NCBI RefSeq assembly: GCF_900143675.1
Contig: NZ_FRFC01000003.1
Location: 248,001 to 312,000 of the forward strand
Origin: Candidatus Nitrosotalea sinensis
Lineage (GTDB): Archaea; Thermoproteota; Nitrososphaeria; Nitrososphaerales; Nitrosopumilaceae
Length of the DNA: 64,000 nucleotides
Direction: 5' to 3'
Position numbers and translations under genes: made by a program. The notes under the pieces are model-generated. The model saw only the letters and a program-made list of their open reading frames with translations. It ran no database searches and had not been told where the DNA came from. Numbering within the stretch: the first letter of the stretch is position 1; each line of letters starts with the position of its first letter. Below are positions 25,269 to 35,021 of this stretch, in pieces.

Positions 25269-27053
25269 TTGCAAATACGACAGCCCATAGTCGCAGTTCT
25301 AGGTCATGTAGATTCTGGTAAAACATCACTACTTGACAAGATACGAGGTACTGGCGTACAAGCAAGAGAAGCAGGTGGAATTACACAACATATTGGTGCA
25401 AGCTTTCTCCCTTCTGAGATATTAAAGAAAGTATGTGGACCATTATATGTAAAAATGGGAGGTGCAAACCAGGAGATACCGGGTTTACTTGTGATTGATA
25501 CTCCCGGTCATGAAATATTTACAAATCTCAGGGCACGAGGTGGCTCTGCTGCAGATATTGCAATTCTAGTTATAGATGTCAATAGAGGATTCCAACCACA
25601 GACAAATGAAAGTCTAAAAATCCTCCAGAATAGAAAAGTTCCATTTGTTATAGCATTAAATAAAGTAGATATGATTTCTGGATGGAAAAAGAATCCTAAA
25701 ACAATGTTCATATCACAATCTGTCAAGGAACAAGATTCATTTGTTCAAACTGCTCTTGATGAATTACTCTACAATGTAGTGGGAACATTATCAATTCTTG
25801 GATACAACTCTGAAGCATTTTACAGGGTTAAGGATTTCTCAAAAGAAGTTGCAATAGTCCCAGTCAGTGCACGAAGTGGAGAAGGAATGCCTGAATTGCT
25901 AGCAGTGTTGGTTGGATTAACACAGCAATATATGCAAAAAAAACTAGATCAAACAGAAAAAAAGACGCGTGGTATTGTTCTTGAGGTAAAAGAGGAGATT
26001 GGACTTGGAATGACTGCAAATATGATATTGATTGATGGTACTCTGCGAAAAAGTGATTCTGTTCTAGTCGCTAAAAGAGATTCTGTAATAGTAACAAAGC
26101 CAAAGGCAATTCTTCTTCCAAAACCATTAGATGAGATGCGTGATCCTAGAGATAAATTTAGACCAGTAAATGAAGTAGTTGCAGCGGCTGGTATCAAAAT
26201 TGCATCGCCTGATCTTGATGGTGTACTTCCAGGAAGTCCTGTCTATGCAACTACTGAAGAATCAACAATTGATGATCTCAAAAAACTAATCGAGTCTGAA
26301 ATGAAATCTGTATTCATCAAGACTGATACAAAAGGTGTCATTCTAAAATGTGATACTATTGGATCATTAGAAGCATTAACTGATATGTTGAAAAAACAGA
26401 ACGTTCCTGTGTCTACTGCAGATATTGGACCTGTTACACGACGCGATGTTATGGAAGCACTTGCAATCAAAGAACGAGATAGACATCTGGGTGTGATAAT
26501 AGCATTTAATGTGAAAATTTTAACAGATGCTCAAGAAGAGGCAGAAGCAAATCACATTAAAATTTTCCATGATCAAGTAATCTATAGTCTTATTGATAAT
26601 TACGTAAATTGGGTTCAAGATGATACTGCAAATGAAGAGAATGCCGTATTTTCGGAACTTACACCAATATGCAAATTTACCTTTCTGAAGGGTTTTGTTT
26701 TTAGAAAAAATAATCCTGCTGTATTTGGAGTTTTGATAGATGCGGGAACATTGAAACAAAAAATACCTGTAATGAGTACAGATGGGAGAAAAATTGGAAT
26801 TGTACACCAGATACAAGAAAATGGAAAAAGTGTAGATGTTGCAAAAAAAGGTAAAGAAGTGGCAGTATCAATCCAAAATGTAACAATAGGTAGGCAAATA
26901 TCTGAAGAAGATGTTCTCTATTCTCTGCCGCCATCTCCGGAAGCAAAACAACTGCTCAAAACTTTCTCTCATAAATTGAGCCCTGAAGAATTTCAAACGC
27001 TACAGGAAATAATCGAGATTCAAAGAAAAGTTAACCCACTTTATGCTTACTAG
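25269..27053 (+). CDS. infB: Translation initiation factor aIF5B (IF-2 like)
   Basis: A 594-residue GTPase promoting subunit joining. The G domain begins at the N-terminus with GHVDSGKTSLLDK, DTPGHEIF and NKVD, without the long N-terminal extension of eukaryotic eIF5B. Domains II-IV follow. It starts at TTG 25,269, 6 bp after ndk. No intein is present. Confidence 0.96.
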   Translation: MQIRQPIVAVLGHVDSGKTSLLDKIRGTGVQAREAGGITQHIGASFLPSEILKKVCGPLYVKMGGANQEIPGLLVIDTPGHEIFTNLRARGGSAADIAILVIDVNRGFQPQTNESLKILQNRKVPFVIALNKVDMISGWKKNPKTMFISQSVKEQDSFVQTALDELLYNVVGTLSILGYNSEAFYRVKDFSKEVAIVPVSARSGEGMPELLAVLVGLTQQYMQKKLDQTEKKTRGIVLEVKEEIGLGMTANMILIDGTLRKSDSVLVAKRDSVIVTKPKAILLPKPLDEMRDPRDKFRPVNEVVAAAGIKIASPDLDGVLPGSPVYATTEESTIDDLKKLIESEMKSVFIKTDTKGVILKCDTIGSLEALTDMLKKQNVPVSTADIGPVTRRDVMEALAIKERDRHLGVIIAFNVKILTDAQEEAEANHIKIFHDQVIYSLIDNYVNWVQDDTANEENAVFSELTPICKFTFLKGFVFRKNNPAVFGVLIDAGTLKQKIPVMSTDGRKIGIVHQIQENGKSVDVAKKGKEVAVSIQNVTIGRQISEEDVLYSLPPSPEAKQLLKTFSHKLSPEEFQTLQEIIEIQRKVNPLYAY

Positions 27054-27430
27054 GAGTATTTTTGAGCAAGCATATGTAATCCGGGCTCTCCTACTGCACC
27101 CATTGCCTTGTCAACAGGCTCTCCATTACTAAATACGATGAATGTTGGAATTGAATACACTCCATATCTCTGTGAGATTCCAGGCGCATTATCCACATTT
27201 ACTCTTGCAAATCTAATAGTTTTGTATTTTTTTGCAATCTTCTCAAAAATGGGAGACATGAATTGACATGGACCACACCACGTTGCCCAAAAATCTACGA
27301 TTATTGGTGTATCACCAGTTATGGATTTATCAAAATTAGAATCTGTTAAATCTAAAATTTCAGGTTCCTTGTATGATTTCATCTCTTCTAATTTTCTTTT
27401 CATGATCTTTTCTAATTCTTCATCTACCAA
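27050..27430 (-). CDS. Thioredoxin
   Basis: A 126-residue thioredoxin with active site WCGPC and cis-Pro loop YSIPTFIVF. About 25 residues precede the thioredoxin fold (MKRKLEEMK...), a charged helix. It overlaps the aIF5B stop by 4 bp, convergent. Confidence 0.93.
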   Translation of the reverse strand: MVDEELEKIMKRKLEEMKSYKEPEILDLTDSNFDKSITGDTPIIVDFWATWCGPCQFMSPIFEKIAKKYKTIRFARVNVDNAPGISQRYGVYSIPTFIVFSNGEPVDKAMGAVGEPGLHMLAQKYS

Positions 27431-27470
27431 AACTAGTTTAACTTAGATGCTAGCCATTTAATAATTTAGC

Positions 27471-27887
27471 CTAAAGATCTAAAATGAATCGCATCAAAAC
27501 AGGCTTTTCCTCTATGATTTCCATCAAATGATAAGTTGGTGCCTTGATCTCCATTTTAAAATGATGTTTTTCAACATTTATCTCCTCCCCACTGATATTT
27601 GCTAACAAGTGACATGTGTCATTCTTTGTTATTTTAACATGAAATATTTTTACTGCAAAACCGTCTGTAACTGTGAGAATTATGATTTCTTCAAGCCAGT
27701 TATACAACAAACTCTTCAAATTATCTGCATGAAGTTCCATGGTCCTGTCTTCCTTGACCTCAACTGATTTTATGTCAATGATCGTATCAACAACAGATAT
27801 TCCAGCATTCTCAAAGGCTTCATCTATCGTATCCCCGGTAACCTCAATGAATGCATCTGTCATGTGTTCCAGATATCGATAAGTCAT
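27471..27887 (-). CDS. Archease
   Basis: A 138-residue protein of the archease family, which activates the RNA ligase RtcB for tRNA splicing and repair. The N-terminal YRYLEHMTDAFIEVTG and the C-terminal EIKAPTYHLMEI are family hallmarks, including the metal-binding Asp. rtcB is not in the window. It is relevant to the intron-containing tRNA-Asp nearby. Confidence 0.9.
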   Translation of the reverse strand: MTYRYLEHMTDAFIEVTGDTIDEAFENAGISVVDTIIDIKSVEVKEDRTMELHADNLKSLLYNWLEEIIILTVTDGFAVKIFHVKITKNDTCHLLANISGEEINVEKHHFKMEIKAPTYHLMEIIEEKPVLMRFILDL

Positions 27888-27972
27888 GAATTGGTAGGTG
27901 TGTTACACACTATTTATTCTAACAATGATTTGATAATCAGAAAGTCTAAATGCATTAGAAAAAGAATGAGTC

Positions 27973-29253
27973 TTGAAATTGGAACTACCGCGTGGAATGA
28001 GAGACATTGAATCAAAAGAGTCTTCTAAAATTGAATATGTTCGTCAAAAATTCATAGAAACGTCAACCTTGTTTGGTTTTCAATTTATGGAACCTTCCCC
28101 CATTGAATTACTATCCGTTCTTGAAACAAAAAGCGGTCCGTCAATAAAAAATGAAATCTATCATTTTACTGATAAGGGAGATAGAGAAATCGCATTACGT
28201 TTTGATTTTACAATAGGACTTACCCGCTTTGCTACATCACAAAAATCTATGAGATTACCAGCAAAAATTTCTACATTTGGAGGTGTGTGGCGTTATGATG
28301 AACCACAAAAGGGTAGGTATAGATTTTTCCATCAATGGGATATAGAAATCTACGGTGAACCAAATGTAGAATCTGATGCAGAAATAATAGATTTTACATC
28401 TAAATTCCTATCTAGTCTAGGTCTTGAGAATGTTGTAATTGATGTATGTGATAGAGAATTGGTAGAATCATATGTCAAGAATGTTTTCAATACTGATTCG
28501 CCTGACATTATTGGAGATATTCTTAGAGCTGTTGACAAGATTCAAAAAAAGCGAAAGCAAGACATCGTTAGAGAATATCAAGAAAAAGGATATTCTGTGC
28601 CTGAGTTAGAAAAAATTCTTGATTTCTCTGAGATAAAAGGATCCCCCACTGAAATAGAACAAAGAATTGATACTACACAAATAAAAAACTGGGACAAGAT
28701 TTTACGATTATTTGAGACTCTACAAAATAGAAATGTGGATAATATTAGAATCAATTTTGGTATAGTGAGAGGACTTGACTATTATTCTGGAATTGTATTT
28801 GAGGTATTTGAAAGGAATTTTGATGTAGGTGCACTGGTGGGCGGTGGTAGATATGATACCTTGACTAGGGCCTTTGGGCGAAATGATCTTGGAGCTACTG
28901 GTGCAGCTGGAGGAGTAGAAAGAATTGCATTATTATTAGAAAAACAACAAGTAGAATCAAACAATAAGAAACCTAGGGTATCAGTAGTTTTTGTTAATGA
29001 TGACATGCAAAAAATTGCAATTAATATTGCATCTAAATTACGATTAGAGGGAATAGCTACGGATGTAGAATTATCAGGAAAATCCTTGAAAAAACAAATG
29101 GAGATTGCCTCTGACTCTAAATATGTGATAATAATTGCTCCAAAAGAATATGCTGAAAATTATGTTATATTGAGAAATATGGAAAATGGATCTGAAACCT
29201 CAATAAAAATTGATTCTGTATTGAATGAAATTAAATCTAATCTTGAACTTTAA
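27973..29253 (+). CDS. hisS: Histidyl-tRNA synthetase
   Basis: A 426-residue class II synthetase. Motif 1 lies near LPRGMRD, motif 2 near RYRFFHQWDIEIYG, the His-specific RGLDYYSGIVFE is present, and motif 3 has GGGRYD and AAGGVERI. The start is TTG 27,973. A C-terminal anticodon-binding domain is complete. It overlaps aIF6 by 17 bp, convergent. Confidence 0.96.
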   Translation: MKLELPRGMRDIESKESSKIEYVRQKFIETSTLFGFQFMEPSPIELLSVLETKSGPSIKNEIYHFTDKGDREIALRFDFTIGLTRFATSQKSMRLPAKISTFGGVWRYDEPQKGRYRFFHQWDIEIYGEPNVESDAEIIDFTSKFLSSLGLENVVIDVCDRELVESYVKNVFNTDSPDIIGDILRAVDKIQKKRKQDIVREYQEKGYSVPELEKILDFSEIKGSPTEIEQRIDTTQIKNWDKILRLFETLQNRNVDNIRINFGIVRGLDYYSGIVFEVFERNFDVGALVGGGRYDTLTRAFGRNDLGATGAAGGVERIALLLEKQQVESNNKKPRVSVVFVNDDMQKIAINIASKLRLEGIATDVELSGKSLKKQMEIASDSKYVIIIAPKEYAENYVILRNMENGSETSIKIDSVLNEIKSNLEL

Positions 29254-29908
29254 ATGCTCTAGTTAACATTACAAGTTCTGGGCCATTTGTAAGTACTCCT
29301 ACTACTAGGGCATTATTGTTTGCAAGTATTCCGGAGGAAAGATATGGCGAACCGCCGTTTATGGTTGCTGGCTCTACCTCGACCCCTAGTGTTTGTGATA
29401 TTATTCTAATGTCCTCTTCCTCTGATGATGGATGAATAATTCCTCCGTGTGAGTTTGCAACAATCATAGCACCAGTTTGGTGGTATCCAGCTACTCTTCT
29501 TCTAATTACCTCTACTCCCAAAACATCTTCTATTGTCTTGACATTTTCTGTTGGAATTAATGGTGATACTATAGCTCCCTTATCATTTGCACAAATCAAA
29601 TTTCCTAACGCTGTATGTTTTGTATCTAATATGTCTACATTTAGTCCAGTCGATCTCTTCAAATGCACAACCTCTTCTTCATGACAATTACGTGGGAGCA
29701 AAAGTCCTTTGTTGTTTACTGCCATTAATGGACCAAGTAATCTTGTATTTGCCACTGACGTGAAAACGTATTCTGTTTTTAAGAAATCGGCAAGGTTCTT
29801 TGCTTTTGTTTGAGCAAATCCATTTGGTATGAAAACGAACTTATCGTTACATTTGGCATAAATGCCTACGTTAGGATTGCGATATACATCATACTTGAAA
29901 ATTCCCAA
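29237..29908 (-). CDS. Translation initiation factor 6 (aIF6)
   Basis: A 223-residue anti-association factor that binds the large subunit; the pentein fold has five repeated units. An upstream ATG at 29,992 is open but would add 28 residues unlike the family and overlap the divergent ferredoxin gene and its promoter. I place the start at TTG 29,908 (MGIFKYDVYRNPNVG), which gives the usual aIF6 length. Markers include ANTRLLGPLMAVNNKGLLLP and MIVANSHGGIIHP. Confidence 0.9.
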   Translation of the reverse strand: MGIFKYDVYRNPNVGIYAKCNDKFVFIPNGFAQTKAKNLADFLKTEYVFTSVANTRLLGPLMAVNNKGLLLPRNCHEEEVVHLKRSTGLNVDILDTKHTALGNLICANDKGAIVSPLIPTENVKTIEDVLGVEVIRRRVAGYHQTGAMIVANSHGGIIHPSSEEEDIRIISQTLGVEVEPATINGGSPYLSSGILANNNALVVGVLTNGPELVMLTRAFKVQD

Positions 29909-29954
29909 TAAGCTAGGACGATTTGTGAAAGATATGAATTTATCTTGTATACAC

Positions 29955-29962
29955 TTTAAATA
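29955..29962 (+). promoter_or_regulatory. TATA box of ferredoxin 1
   Basis: TTTAAATA lies 30 bp upstream of the ATG at 29,985, which fits a leaderless archaeal transcript. The same octamer and spacing occur before the paralogue. Confidence 0.7.
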
Positions 29963-29984
29963 AGTAACAGCAATTTCAGATAGT

Positions 29985-30431
29985 ATGCCCATAGATCCAA
30001 ATTTTCCTACAAATCATAAAGTAATTGAAAAATTCAAAGATCCATTAAGTGAAAACTATCACCTAGTTTGGGGTCCTGGACGACTTGCAGAAGCCGCTTC
30101 GGATCCTAAAGTTATAGCTGATTATCAAGCTATAGGTGAAGAAATAAAACCAATTGGAGTACATGGTACGTTTGTAGCAGTAGATTGGGACTCATGTATT
30201 GCAGATGGGATCTGTTTGATGAGTTGTCCTACCAAAGTTTTTGAATGGTACAAAAATCCTGGTGAAACTGGACGAAAAGATAGAAAAGATTACACTGATA
30301 AAGCAAATCCTGTCAAAGAGGCTGACTGTATTTGGTGCATGGCATGTGTTGAAGTATGTCCGACAAAAGCAATCAAAGTTGATCAGCTAAGCCAAGATAT
30401 TCATGAAAGAGAGATTGCAAAACTTGCATAG
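29985..30431 (+). CDS. Ferredoxin with two Fe-S motifs (paralogue 1)
   Basis: A 148-residue ferredoxin. An N-terminal extension of about 60 residues (PGRLAEAASD) precedes the first cluster motif DWDSCIADGICLMSCP. A loop then leads to the second, [12 protein letters not shown]. It is similar to archaeal zinc- or 7Fe-ferredoxins of the thermoacidophile type. It likely carries electrons for 2-oxoacid oxidoreductases or the respiratory chain. Confidence 0.92.
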   Translation: MPIDPNFPTNHKVIEKFKDPLSENYHLVWGPGRLAEAASDPKVIADYQAIGEEIKPIGVHGTFVAVDWDSCIADGICLMSCPTKVFEWYKNPGETGRKDRKDYTDKANPVKEADCIWCMACVEVCPTKAIKVDQLSQDIHEREIAKLA

Positions 30432-30442
30432 CTTTGTCTAGG

Positions 30443-30450
30443 TTTAAATA
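30443..30450 (+). promoter_or_regulatory. TATA box of ferredoxin 2
   Basis: TTTAAATA lies 30 bp before ATG 30,473, identical in sequence and spacing to the box before ferredoxin 1. Confidence 0.7.
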
Positions 30451-30451
30451 A

Positions 30452-31006
<555 letters not shown>

Positions 31007-31115
31007 ATTTTTTCGTCCCTTTTCTTTTTCTTATTGCTAGTCTCTACATGTAATGTCTAAACTTCTCAGTTTGGCAAACTTAACAAATTTTAACAAGTCC
31101 TTATCAAAAAAACTT

Positions 31116-31199
31116 GCAGAGGTCGCCTAGCCCGGCATGGCGTGGGCCTTGAGAGCCTATGTGCGCAAGCACCCGGGGGTTCAAATCCCTCTCTCTGCG
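31116..31199 (+). tRNA. tRNA-Ser (UGA)
   Basis: An 84-nt type II tRNA with acceptor GCAGAGG paired to TCTCTGC, anticodon loop CTTGAGA (anticodon UGA, codon UCA), an extended variable arm, T-loop TTCAAAT and discriminator G. Its 3' end abuts the rfcS stop codon on the opposite strand. Confidence 0.95.
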
Positions 31200-32156
31200 C
31201 TATTCTTTTTCTATACTTCCTAATTCTGCCAATAATGCAGATAGTTGAATTTCAGGATTTGCTCCTATGATTAATCTATAATCATATTTTGCTATGATCT
31301 CAAGCATCTCTGATAGATGCGATGTTTTGGTTTTATAGCATTCTTCATTAAGATATTTCAAAAAATCTGATTCTGACATGCCATATACTTTAATGAGCTC
31401 AATCATCTTGTTTCTTGCCTCTGAAGTTTTTCCAGCAAGCGCAAGCTTGAAGACTGAACTTACATCACTAGTTTTGGCAAGTCCTGCAGAGGATTTTACA
31501 TTATCTTCATTTATCACACCTATGCTCGCTGTTGCTTGTAACATGTTTATTGTATGACGCATGTCTCCCTCTGAATATTGGTATAAAGTTTTCAAACCTC
31601 CTTGTGTATACTTTATTTTCTCTTTTTTACAAATTTCTTCAAGATGGTTGATTATGTCATCTTCTGGTATTCTAGTAAATTTAAAAACAGCACATCTACT
31701 CTGTAACGGTTCTATTATCTTTGATATGTTGTTTGCAATCATTATGAATCTACAATGCTTTGCGGCATCTTCAATAATTCTTCTTAATGCAGTTTGAGCA
31801 TCTGAAGTCATCTCATCAGCTTCATCTAAAATTACAAGTTTGAAAGGTATGTTTGTATCTAAACCTGAAAATCTTGCAAATTTCTTTACTCTTTCTCTGA
31901 CCATGTTTATACCACGCTCATCTGATGCATTCAATTCTAGTGTGTATTCTCTCCACGAATCTCCAAGAATCTCTCTTGCAAGACATAGTGCAGTGGTGGT
32001 CTTACCCACTCCTGCTGATCCAGAAAATAGTAAATGTGGCATCTCTGATGTATTTTTTAAAAGTGATTGTAAACTACCAACAATTTCCTTCTGATTTATG
32101 ATGTCTGAGATCTTTGTTGGACGATATTTTTCTACCCACATTGATGATTCAGTCAT
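31200..32156 (-). CDS. rfcS: Replication factor C small subunit
   Basis: A 318-residue AAA+ clamp-loader subunit that opens PCNA on DNA. It has Walker A GSAGVGKTTTA, Walker B LVILDEADEM and sensor/Arg-finger LQSRCAVF. It has no intein. The large subunit is encoded at 54,276. Confidence 0.96.
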   Translation of the reverse strand: MTESSMWVEKYRPTKISDIINQKEIVGSLQSLLKNTSEMPHLLFSGSAGVGKTTTALCLAREILGDSWREYTLELNASDERGINMVRERVKKFARFSGLDTNIPFKLVILDEADEMTSDAQTALRRIIEDAAKHCRFIMIANNISKIIEPLQSRCAVFKFTRIPEDDIINHLEEICKKEKIKYTQGGLKTLYQYSEGDMRHTINMLQATASIGVINEDNVKSSAGLAKTSDVSSVFKLALAGKTSEARNKMIELIKVYGMSESDFLKYLNEECYKTKTSHLSEMLEIIAKYDYRLIIGANPEIQLSALLAELGSIEKE

Positions 32157-32277
32157 AGGGACATACGTCTTTCACTTACTAATAAAATTAAGTTTGAGGA
32201 TCTACCTTCCAATGTATAGTAGCTAGGGTATTCTGATATGACCTTGCTATTATGAATGAAAAAAAGTTAATTTTTGT

Positions 32278-32403
32278 ATGATTACATTAGGTCAAATTGA
32301 ACATACGTCAGTATATGCAAATAGGAAGAAATTTGTACGGATAAAAGATGGATCAAATGATCAAACAAAATGGTTAACAGAATTGATCGATCGATCCCTT
32401 TAG
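32278..32403 (+). CDS. Possible small protein upstream of GINS
   Basis: A 41-codon frame from ATG 32,278, ending 25 bp before the GINS start. It is basic in the middle and helical at the end (TKWLTELIDRSL). Composition looks protein-like, but no family is recognised and no clear ribosome-binding site precedes it. The rest of 32,157-32,427 holds only regulatory sequence. Confidence 0.35.
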   Translation: MITLGQIEHTSVYANRKKFVRIKDGSNDQTKWLTELIDRSL

Positions 32404-32427
32404 AAGGTCATAGGAGGATCGAGTAAA

Positions 32428-32943
32428 TTGCATGTCTCTGAATTAATCCAAGTACATAGTATGGGATATCGCCTACAGGATGTTAAGGTGAATTTTAGTC
32501 ATGATTTGAAAATAGAAGCTCCATTAGTATCTATGGAATCTAAACAGGGGGAAATATTGAGCATCCCCAGGTGGATAGCCGAAGTACTCTCTACGGAAAA
32601 GCTCGTTGAAGTTCAAGATAATGATATGATTGTAGCACTAAAACAAGCAGTCATGAAAGAGAATGTACAAGGAGATTTTGATCTAGCTACACTAGAACTA
32701 GATTTTTACATTAAAGTAAATTCGTTCACCAAGAGACTACCACAAGATGATCGTGATAAAATAGAAAGCATGTTAAATTCTCTGATTCGTAAAAGACAAG
32801 GAAAGATAATCCGATTGGCAGATTCGTCAAAGATGACAGCTGATCTGGCTAAAAAATTAACAATAGAGGAAAGAGCATTATTTGATTATATTCATAATAA
32901 TAGCTCTGAATTTAAAAAACAGATAATTGGAGATAAAAAATGA
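32428..32943 (+). CDS. GINS complex subunit (Gins23-like)
   Basis: A 171-residue replication factor. The N-terminal B-like domain carries KQGEILSIPRWIAEVL, the GINS signature with G, P and W. A helical A domain (about 85-165) follows. B-before-A order points to Gins23. It starts at TTG 32,428, with GGAGGA at 32,413-32,418. It overlaps mcm by 4 bp; GINS and MCM are partners in the archaeal CMG helicase. Confidence 0.85.
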   Translation: MHVSELIQVHSMGYRLQDVKVNFSHDLKIEAPLVSMESKQGEILSIPRWIAEVLSTEKLVEVQDNDMIVALKQAVMKENVQGDFDLATLELDFYIKVNSFTKRLPQDDRDKIESMLNSLIRKRQGKIIRLADSSKMTADLAKKLTIEERALFDYIHNNSSEFKKQIIGDKK

Positions 32944-35021
32944 CTGCACAGTCTGAATCTATCTCTAAAAGTAAACTGCAAGATCAAGTAAAAGATTTTC
33001 TTAGTCAATTCAAAGACAAATCTGGATCTTACAAGTATGTTGATGAAATAGATCAAATGATGGCAAAAAAAACACAATATATTGTTGTTGATTATAATGA
33101 TCTAGTTTCATATCCTGAGATAGAATCTATGTTTACCATTGATCCTGATGAAATACTCAGAGCTTTTGGAGGTGCAATAAAAGATGTCCTAAAAGAAAGG
33201 TTTCCACAGTATGCAGAAAAGATTCGTCATGATATACGTGTAAGAATCTCCAATTATCCGTCACAGAGAAGCTTACGTGAAGTGAATGCCGAAGTAATTG
33301 GTAAAGTAATTAGTGTGTCTGGAATGGTAGTACGATCTTCTGAAATTAAACCTCTAGCAAAAGAACTAGTATACTATTGTCCTGATAATCATAAAACTGT
33401 CAGAATTCAAGAAAAAGGATTAGAATTCAAAGAACCATTAAAATGTGATAATGGAAAATGTACTCACCGAGATCTAGAGATAAGCCCTGAACAAAGTAAG
33501 TTTATCGATTTCCAAATGGTTAGATTGCAAGAATTGCCAGAAGATCTACCGCCAGGTCAACTACCACATTATCTGGATGTTACAGTTCTACAAGATTTAG
33601 TTGACAATGCAAGACCAGGTGATCGTATCATATTGACTGGGATTGTGAGAATTGAACAAGAACATATCCCATCTATGCGAGGAAAAAGTGGTATCTATAG
33701 ACTACGTGTTCAAGGAAATAACATTGAATTTCATCGTGGGCGTGGAAATAAAACATCTAGAAGTACAGAGCGAGAAGAGATCTCTCCAGACGAAGAGAGA
33801 ATAATAAAATCTCTTGTTAAAAATCCTGATATTTATGACAGACTTGTGGCTTCCTTTGCACCACATGTTAGTGGACATGATATCATCAAAGAAGCAATCT
33901 TGTTGTTGATCGTTGGTTCAACACAAAAAATACTTGCAGATGGAGCTAAAATTCGTGGTGACATCAATGTATTTTTGGTAGGTGATCCTGGTACTGCAAA
34001 AAGTGAAATGCTCAAGTTCTGTGCAAGAATTGCACCAAGGGGATTGTATACATCTGGAAGAGGTTCTACGGCAGCAGGACTTACTGCAGCAGTAGTACGA
34101 GATAAAATTGGTATAATGATGTTAGAGGCAGGTGCAGTCGTATTAGGAGATCAGGGACTTGTCTGTATAGATGAGTTTGATAAAATGAAACCAGAAGATC
34201 GAAGTGCTTTACATGAAACAATGGAGCAGCAATCTGTAAGCATTGCAAAGGGTGGAATTGTTGCAACATTAAATGCTAGAACCTCAATTTTAGCAGCAGC
34301 TAACCCGATGTTTGGAAAATATGATCCATTCAAGAATATAACTGAAAATGTCAATCTTCCGGTTCCTCTCTTGACACGTTTTGATTTAATTTTTGTTGTA
34401 CGAGATATTCCATCAAAAGAAAGAGATACCAGAATTGCCAGACACATCCTGAATTTGCATCATACAACTGGTGTTGATACAAAATCGCTCATTGATGTTG
34501 ATATTCTAACAAAATATTTGTCATATGCAAAAAGATATGATCCAAATCTAACTCCAGAAGCAGAAGATCTTATACTCAACTACTATATGACAATGAGAAA
34601 TGTAGAATCTGAAGGAATGATTACTGTAACACCAAGACAACTAGAAGGACTTGTGAGATTAGCCACTGCAAGAGCTAGATTGTTAATGAAAACTCAAGTT
34701 GATGCAGAAGATGCAGAAAGATCTATTTTTCTTATGCAGAGTATGTTACAAGATGCCGGGGTTGATGTTAATACTGGTAAGGTCGATCTTGGGGTTCTCC
34801 AAGGACGACCCCACAGTGAAGTATCAAAAATGCAACTGTTCATGGATGTTATGAGATCCCTTGAAGGAGATGAAAAGAGACCTGTAGAAGAAAAAGCATT
34901 TGTTAAAGAACTTGCCAAGACTGGTAAATTTACAGAAGATGAAGCAAGAAAATATCTTAAAAAGTTGCAAAGAGAGTCAGCTATTTATGAATCCAAACCT
35001 GGTCATTATAACCGTGTATGA
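32940..35021 (+). CDS. mcm: Replicative helicase MCM
   Basis: A 693-residue hexameric helicase. It has an N-terminal OB/zinc domain (CPDN, then CDNGKCTH), AAA+ core with GDPGTAKS, VCIDEFDK, and the Arg-finger LLTRFDL, and a C-terminal winged helix. No intein is seen. It is coupled to GINS upstream and Hel308 downstream by 4-bp overlaps. Confidence 0.97.
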   Translation: MTAQSESISKSKLQDQVKDFLSQFKDKSGSYKYVDEIDQMMAKKTQYIVVDYNDLVSYPEIESMFTIDPDEILRAFGGAIKDVLKERFPQYAEKIRHDIRVRISNYPSQRSLREVNAEVIGKVISVSGMVVRSSEIKPLAKELVYYCPDNHKTVRIQEKGLEFKEPLKCDNGKCTHRDLEISPEQSKFIDFQMVRLQELPEDLPPGQLPHYLDVTVLQDLVDNARPGDRIILTGIVRIEQEHIPSMRGKSGIYRLRVQGNNIEFHRGRGNKTSRSTEREEISPDEERIIKSLVKNPDIYDRLVASFAPHVSGHDIIKEAILLLIVGSTQKILADGAKIRGDINVFLVGDPGTAKSEMLKFCARIAPRGLYTSGRGSTAAGLTAAVVRDKIGIMMLEAGAVVLGDQGLVCIDEFDKMKPEDRSALHETMEQQSVSIAKGGIVATLNARTSILAAANPMFGKYDPFKNITENVNLPVPLLTRFDLIFVVRDIPSKERDTRIARHILNLHHTTGVDTKSLIDVDILTKYLSYAKRYDPNLTPEAEDLILNYYMTMRNVESEGMITVTPRQLEGLVRLATARARLLMKTQVDAEDAERSIFLMQSMLQDAGVDVNTGKVDLGVLQGRPHSEVSKMQLFMDVMRSLEGDEKRPVEEKAFVKELAKTGKFTEDEARKYLKKLQRESAIYESKPGHYNRV

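Noticed and set aside
29909-29992. 28-residue N-terminal extension of aIF6
   Set aside because: It overlaps the ferredoxin start and promoter and is unlike the family N-terminus.
32389-32399. Repeated GATC run before the GINS gene
   Set aside because: It is a short chance repeat at the end of a possible small frame, with no wider pattern.
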